Below are positions 5,130-6,412 of a DNA stretch of 6,412 nucleotides, piece after piece. The DNA is from CAZPMO01 sp964587515 (GTDB lineage Bacteria; Pseudomonadota; Alphaproteobacteria; MPNO01), in NCBI GenBank assembly GCA_964587515.1, contig CAZPMO010000231.1:1-6412 (forward strand), in the 5' to 3' direction. Every line of letters starts with the position of its first letter. Within the stretch, counting starts at the first letter, position 1. The translations under genes were made by a program, and so were the position numbers. Under the pieces are notes generated by a model. The model searched no databases. It was not told the DNA's origin and saw only the letters and a program-made list of their open reading frames with translations.

Positions 5130-6290
5130 GTGAAACCGGGCAACGCGGTGCTTTCGGGGTATGGGACGACCGTATTCGAGGTCATGTCCCGGCTCGCCCA
5201 GGAACATAATTCCGTAAATCTGGGACAGGGGTTCCCGGACGGCAACGGCCCCGAGGACGTGGTCGAGGCGGCGGCCGAATATCTGCGCAACGGCGTCAAC
5301 CAGTACCCATCCATGATGGGCATTCCAGATCTGCGCGAAGCGGTGGCGGCCCACGCGAAGCATTTCTACGACCTGGAATTCGACTGGGCCCGAGAGGTGA
5401 TGGTGACCTCGGGCGGCACCGAGGCGCTGGCCAGCGCGCTGTTCGGGCTGATCGAGCCGGGCGACGAGGTGGTGCTGATCGAGCCGCTTTACGACTGCTA
5501 CCTGCCGATCGTGCGCCGCGCCGGCGCGATCCCGAAGCTGGTGCGGCTGGAGCCGCCCGGCTGGGAACTGCCGCGCGCGGCCTTGGCCGAAGCGTTCACC
5601 GACAACACCAAGCTCGTGCTGATGAATTCGCCCATGAACCCATGCGCCAAGGTGTTCACCCTCGACGAGCTTGAATTCATCGCCGGTCTGGTGATCGCGC
5701 ACGACGCCTACGCGGTATGCGACGAGGTTTACGAACATCTCGCCTTCGACGGCCGGCCGCATATCCCGCTGATCACGCTGCCCGGCATGCGCGAGCGCGC
5801 GGTGCGGGTCCAGTCGGCCGGCAAGATTTTCTCGCTGACCGGCTGGAAGATCGGCATGATCAGCGCCGCGCCAGACCTGCTGATGCCGATCGCCAAGGCG
5901 CACCAGTTTCTCACCTTCACCACGCCGCCGAACCTTCAGGCCGCGGTCGCCTATGGTCTCGGCAAGGATGATGGTTATTTCGCGGGGCTCAACGCCGACA
6001 TGCAGGCGCGGCGCGATCGGCTGGGCGCGGGGCTCGCCGAGATCGGTTTCGATGTCATCCCGTGCGAGGGCACCTATTTCATCACCACCGACTTCCGGCC
6101 GCTGGGATTCAACGGCGACGACGTCGAATTTTGCCGCCATATCACGGTCGAGGCCGGCGTCACCGCGGTGCCGGTCAGCGCCTTCTACCAGGGCGACGGC
6201 ATCGACCATTTCGCCCGCTTCGCTTTCTGCAAGGAGGACGCCTCGCTCGACGAGGCGCTCCGCCGGCTGGCGGCGCATTTCGGCGCTTGA
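5130..6290 (+). CDS. PLP-dependent class I/II aminotransferase
   Basis: This 386-residue cytoplasmic fold-type I enzyme is of the aspartate-aminotransferase superfamily. The closest groups by eye are kynurenine/methionine aminotransferase-like (YbdL, KAT) and DapC-like proteins; the amino-acid substrate cannot be decided. Visible landmarks are VNLGQGFPDGNGP (29-41), NQYPSMMGIPDLREAV (57-72), TSGGTEAL (93-100) for the phosphate-binding turn, NSPMNP (166-171), CDEVYEHL (197-204) with Asp198 facing the pyridine nitrogen, SAGKIFSLTGWKIG (229-242) with PLP Lys232, and FARFAF (361-366) with carboxylate-binding Arg363. All key catalytic residues are present. PCAKVF (171-176) replaces the common P-T/S-G-K. 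The start is GTG 5130, with GGAGG at 5121-5125 and a 4-base gap. The next in-frame Met (codon 19) is too late, since FEVMSRLA belongs to the conserved fold. An ATG two bases earlier reads directly into TGA. It probably has its own promoter and is not clearly in an operon with the chemoreceptor gene. Confidence 0.93.
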   Translation: MKPGNAVLSGYGTTVFEVMSRLAQEHNSVNLGQGFPDGNGPEDVVEAAAEYLRNGVNQYPSMMGIPDLREAVAAHAKHFYDLEFDWAREVMVTSGGTEALASALFGLIEPGDEVVLIEPLYDCYLPIVRRAGAIPKLVRLEPPGWELPRAALAEAFTDNTKLVLMNSPMNPCAKVFTLDELEFIAGLVIAHDAYAVCDEVYEHLAFDGRPHIPLITLPGMRERAVRVQSAGKIFSLTGWKIGMISAAPDLLMPIAKAHQFLTFTTPPNLQAAVAYGLGKDDGYFAGLNADMQARRDRLGAGLAEIGFDVIPCEGTYFITTDFRPLGFNGDDVEFCRHITVEAGVTAVPVSAFYQGDGIDHFARFAFCKEDASLDEALRRLAAHFGA

Positions 6291-6315
6291 CGGGCCGGGG
6301 AGGGGTCTTTACATC
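6287..6315 (+). promoter_or_regulatory. Candidate promoter of tRNA-His
   Basis: TTGACG (6287-6292) is a 5/6 match to the -35 box and overlaps the stop codon of the aminotransferase gene. A TACATC (6310-6315) lies exactly 17 bases further on as a poor -10 (3 of 6). Alphaproteobacterial promoters often keep the -35 better than the -10. The start would be near 6322, about 13 bases before the tRNA. The tRNA could instead be transcribed by read-through from the aminotransferase. Confidence 0.4.
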
Positions 6316-6335
6316 CCTTTCCTTCGCCCCCTGTG

Positions 6336-6412
6336 GTGGCTGTAGCTCAGTTGGTTAGAGCGCCTGGTTGTGGTCCAGGAGGTCGGGGGTTCAAATCCCC
6401 TCAGCCACCCCA
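6336..6412 (+). tRNA. tRNA-His (anticodon GUG)
   Basis: A complete cloverleaf is visible. The acceptor stem is GTGGCTG (6336-6342) with CAGCCAC (6402-6408). The D-arm is GCTC/GAGC around AGTTGGTTA. The anticodon stem CCTGG/CCAGG closes the loop TTGTGGT, with anticodon GTG at 6370-6372. The T-arm is GGGGG/CCCCT around TTCAAAT, with one G-U pair. The discriminator C (6409) faces a G at 6335, the extra G-1 that identifies bacterial tRNA-His. The 3' CCA (6410-6412) is encoded and coincides with the window end. Confidence 0.97.

Noticed and set aside
5088..6278. 396-codon open frame opposite the aminotransferase
   Set aside because: It mirrors the aminotransferase almost end to end, shows no known motif, and the plus strand holds a complete catalytic set.
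6293..6332. Terminator between the aminotransferase and tRNA-His
   Set aside because: Only a 4-base AGGG/CCCT pairing is seen, with no U-tract after it.

Overview
The window looks like an ordinary chromosomal segment of a GC-rich alphaproteobacterium, probably of the Rhodospirillales type. The reasons are the glnB-glnA pair behind a -24/-12 promoter, the alphaproteobacterial style of the chemoreceptor (HAMP exit reading DRVDEIGAIA..VQVFKENM), and the GC-rich third codon positions. The assignment rests on protein style, not on a database search.

Layout. The left edge holds the first 38 codons of parE (topoisomerase IV subunit B) on the minus strand. Divergent from it is a two-gene plus-strand unit: a YciA-type hotdog acyl-CoA thioesterase (218-610), followed 2 bases later by a small exported protein of unknown function (613-975). 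This unit converges on a minus-strand nitrogen operon, glnB (2879-2541) then glnA (2431-1022). A strong hairpin terminator separates the two units. A well-formed sigma-54 promoter lies about 65 bases upstream of glnB. A 372-base, AT-rich, gene-free region (2880-3251) separates glnB from a divergent plus-strand gene (3252-5030). That gene encodes a methyl-accepting chemotaxis protein whose periplasmic domain carries a single CxxCH c-type heme motif. Next come a fold-type I PLP aminotransferase with a GTG start (5130-6290) and a tRNA-His(GUG) gene that ends exactly at the window edge with an encoded CCA.

How the genes work together. GlnB and GlnA form the classical nitrogen-assimilation module. 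The uridylylation tyrosine of PII (Tyr51) and the adenylylation tyrosine of glutamine synthetase (Tyr398) are both present, so the full GlnD/GlnE covalent-modification cascade is expected. The other genes look like neighbours rather than partners; nothing visible ties the chemoreceptor, aminotransferase or thioesterase to one pathway.

I found no CRISPR array, insertion sequence, prophage piece or obviously new multi-gene system. The items most worth a second look are the heme-binding chemoreceptor, the repeats in its upstream region, the unknown exported histidine-rich protein, and short inverted repeats at the promoters of the aminotransferase and the thioesterase.
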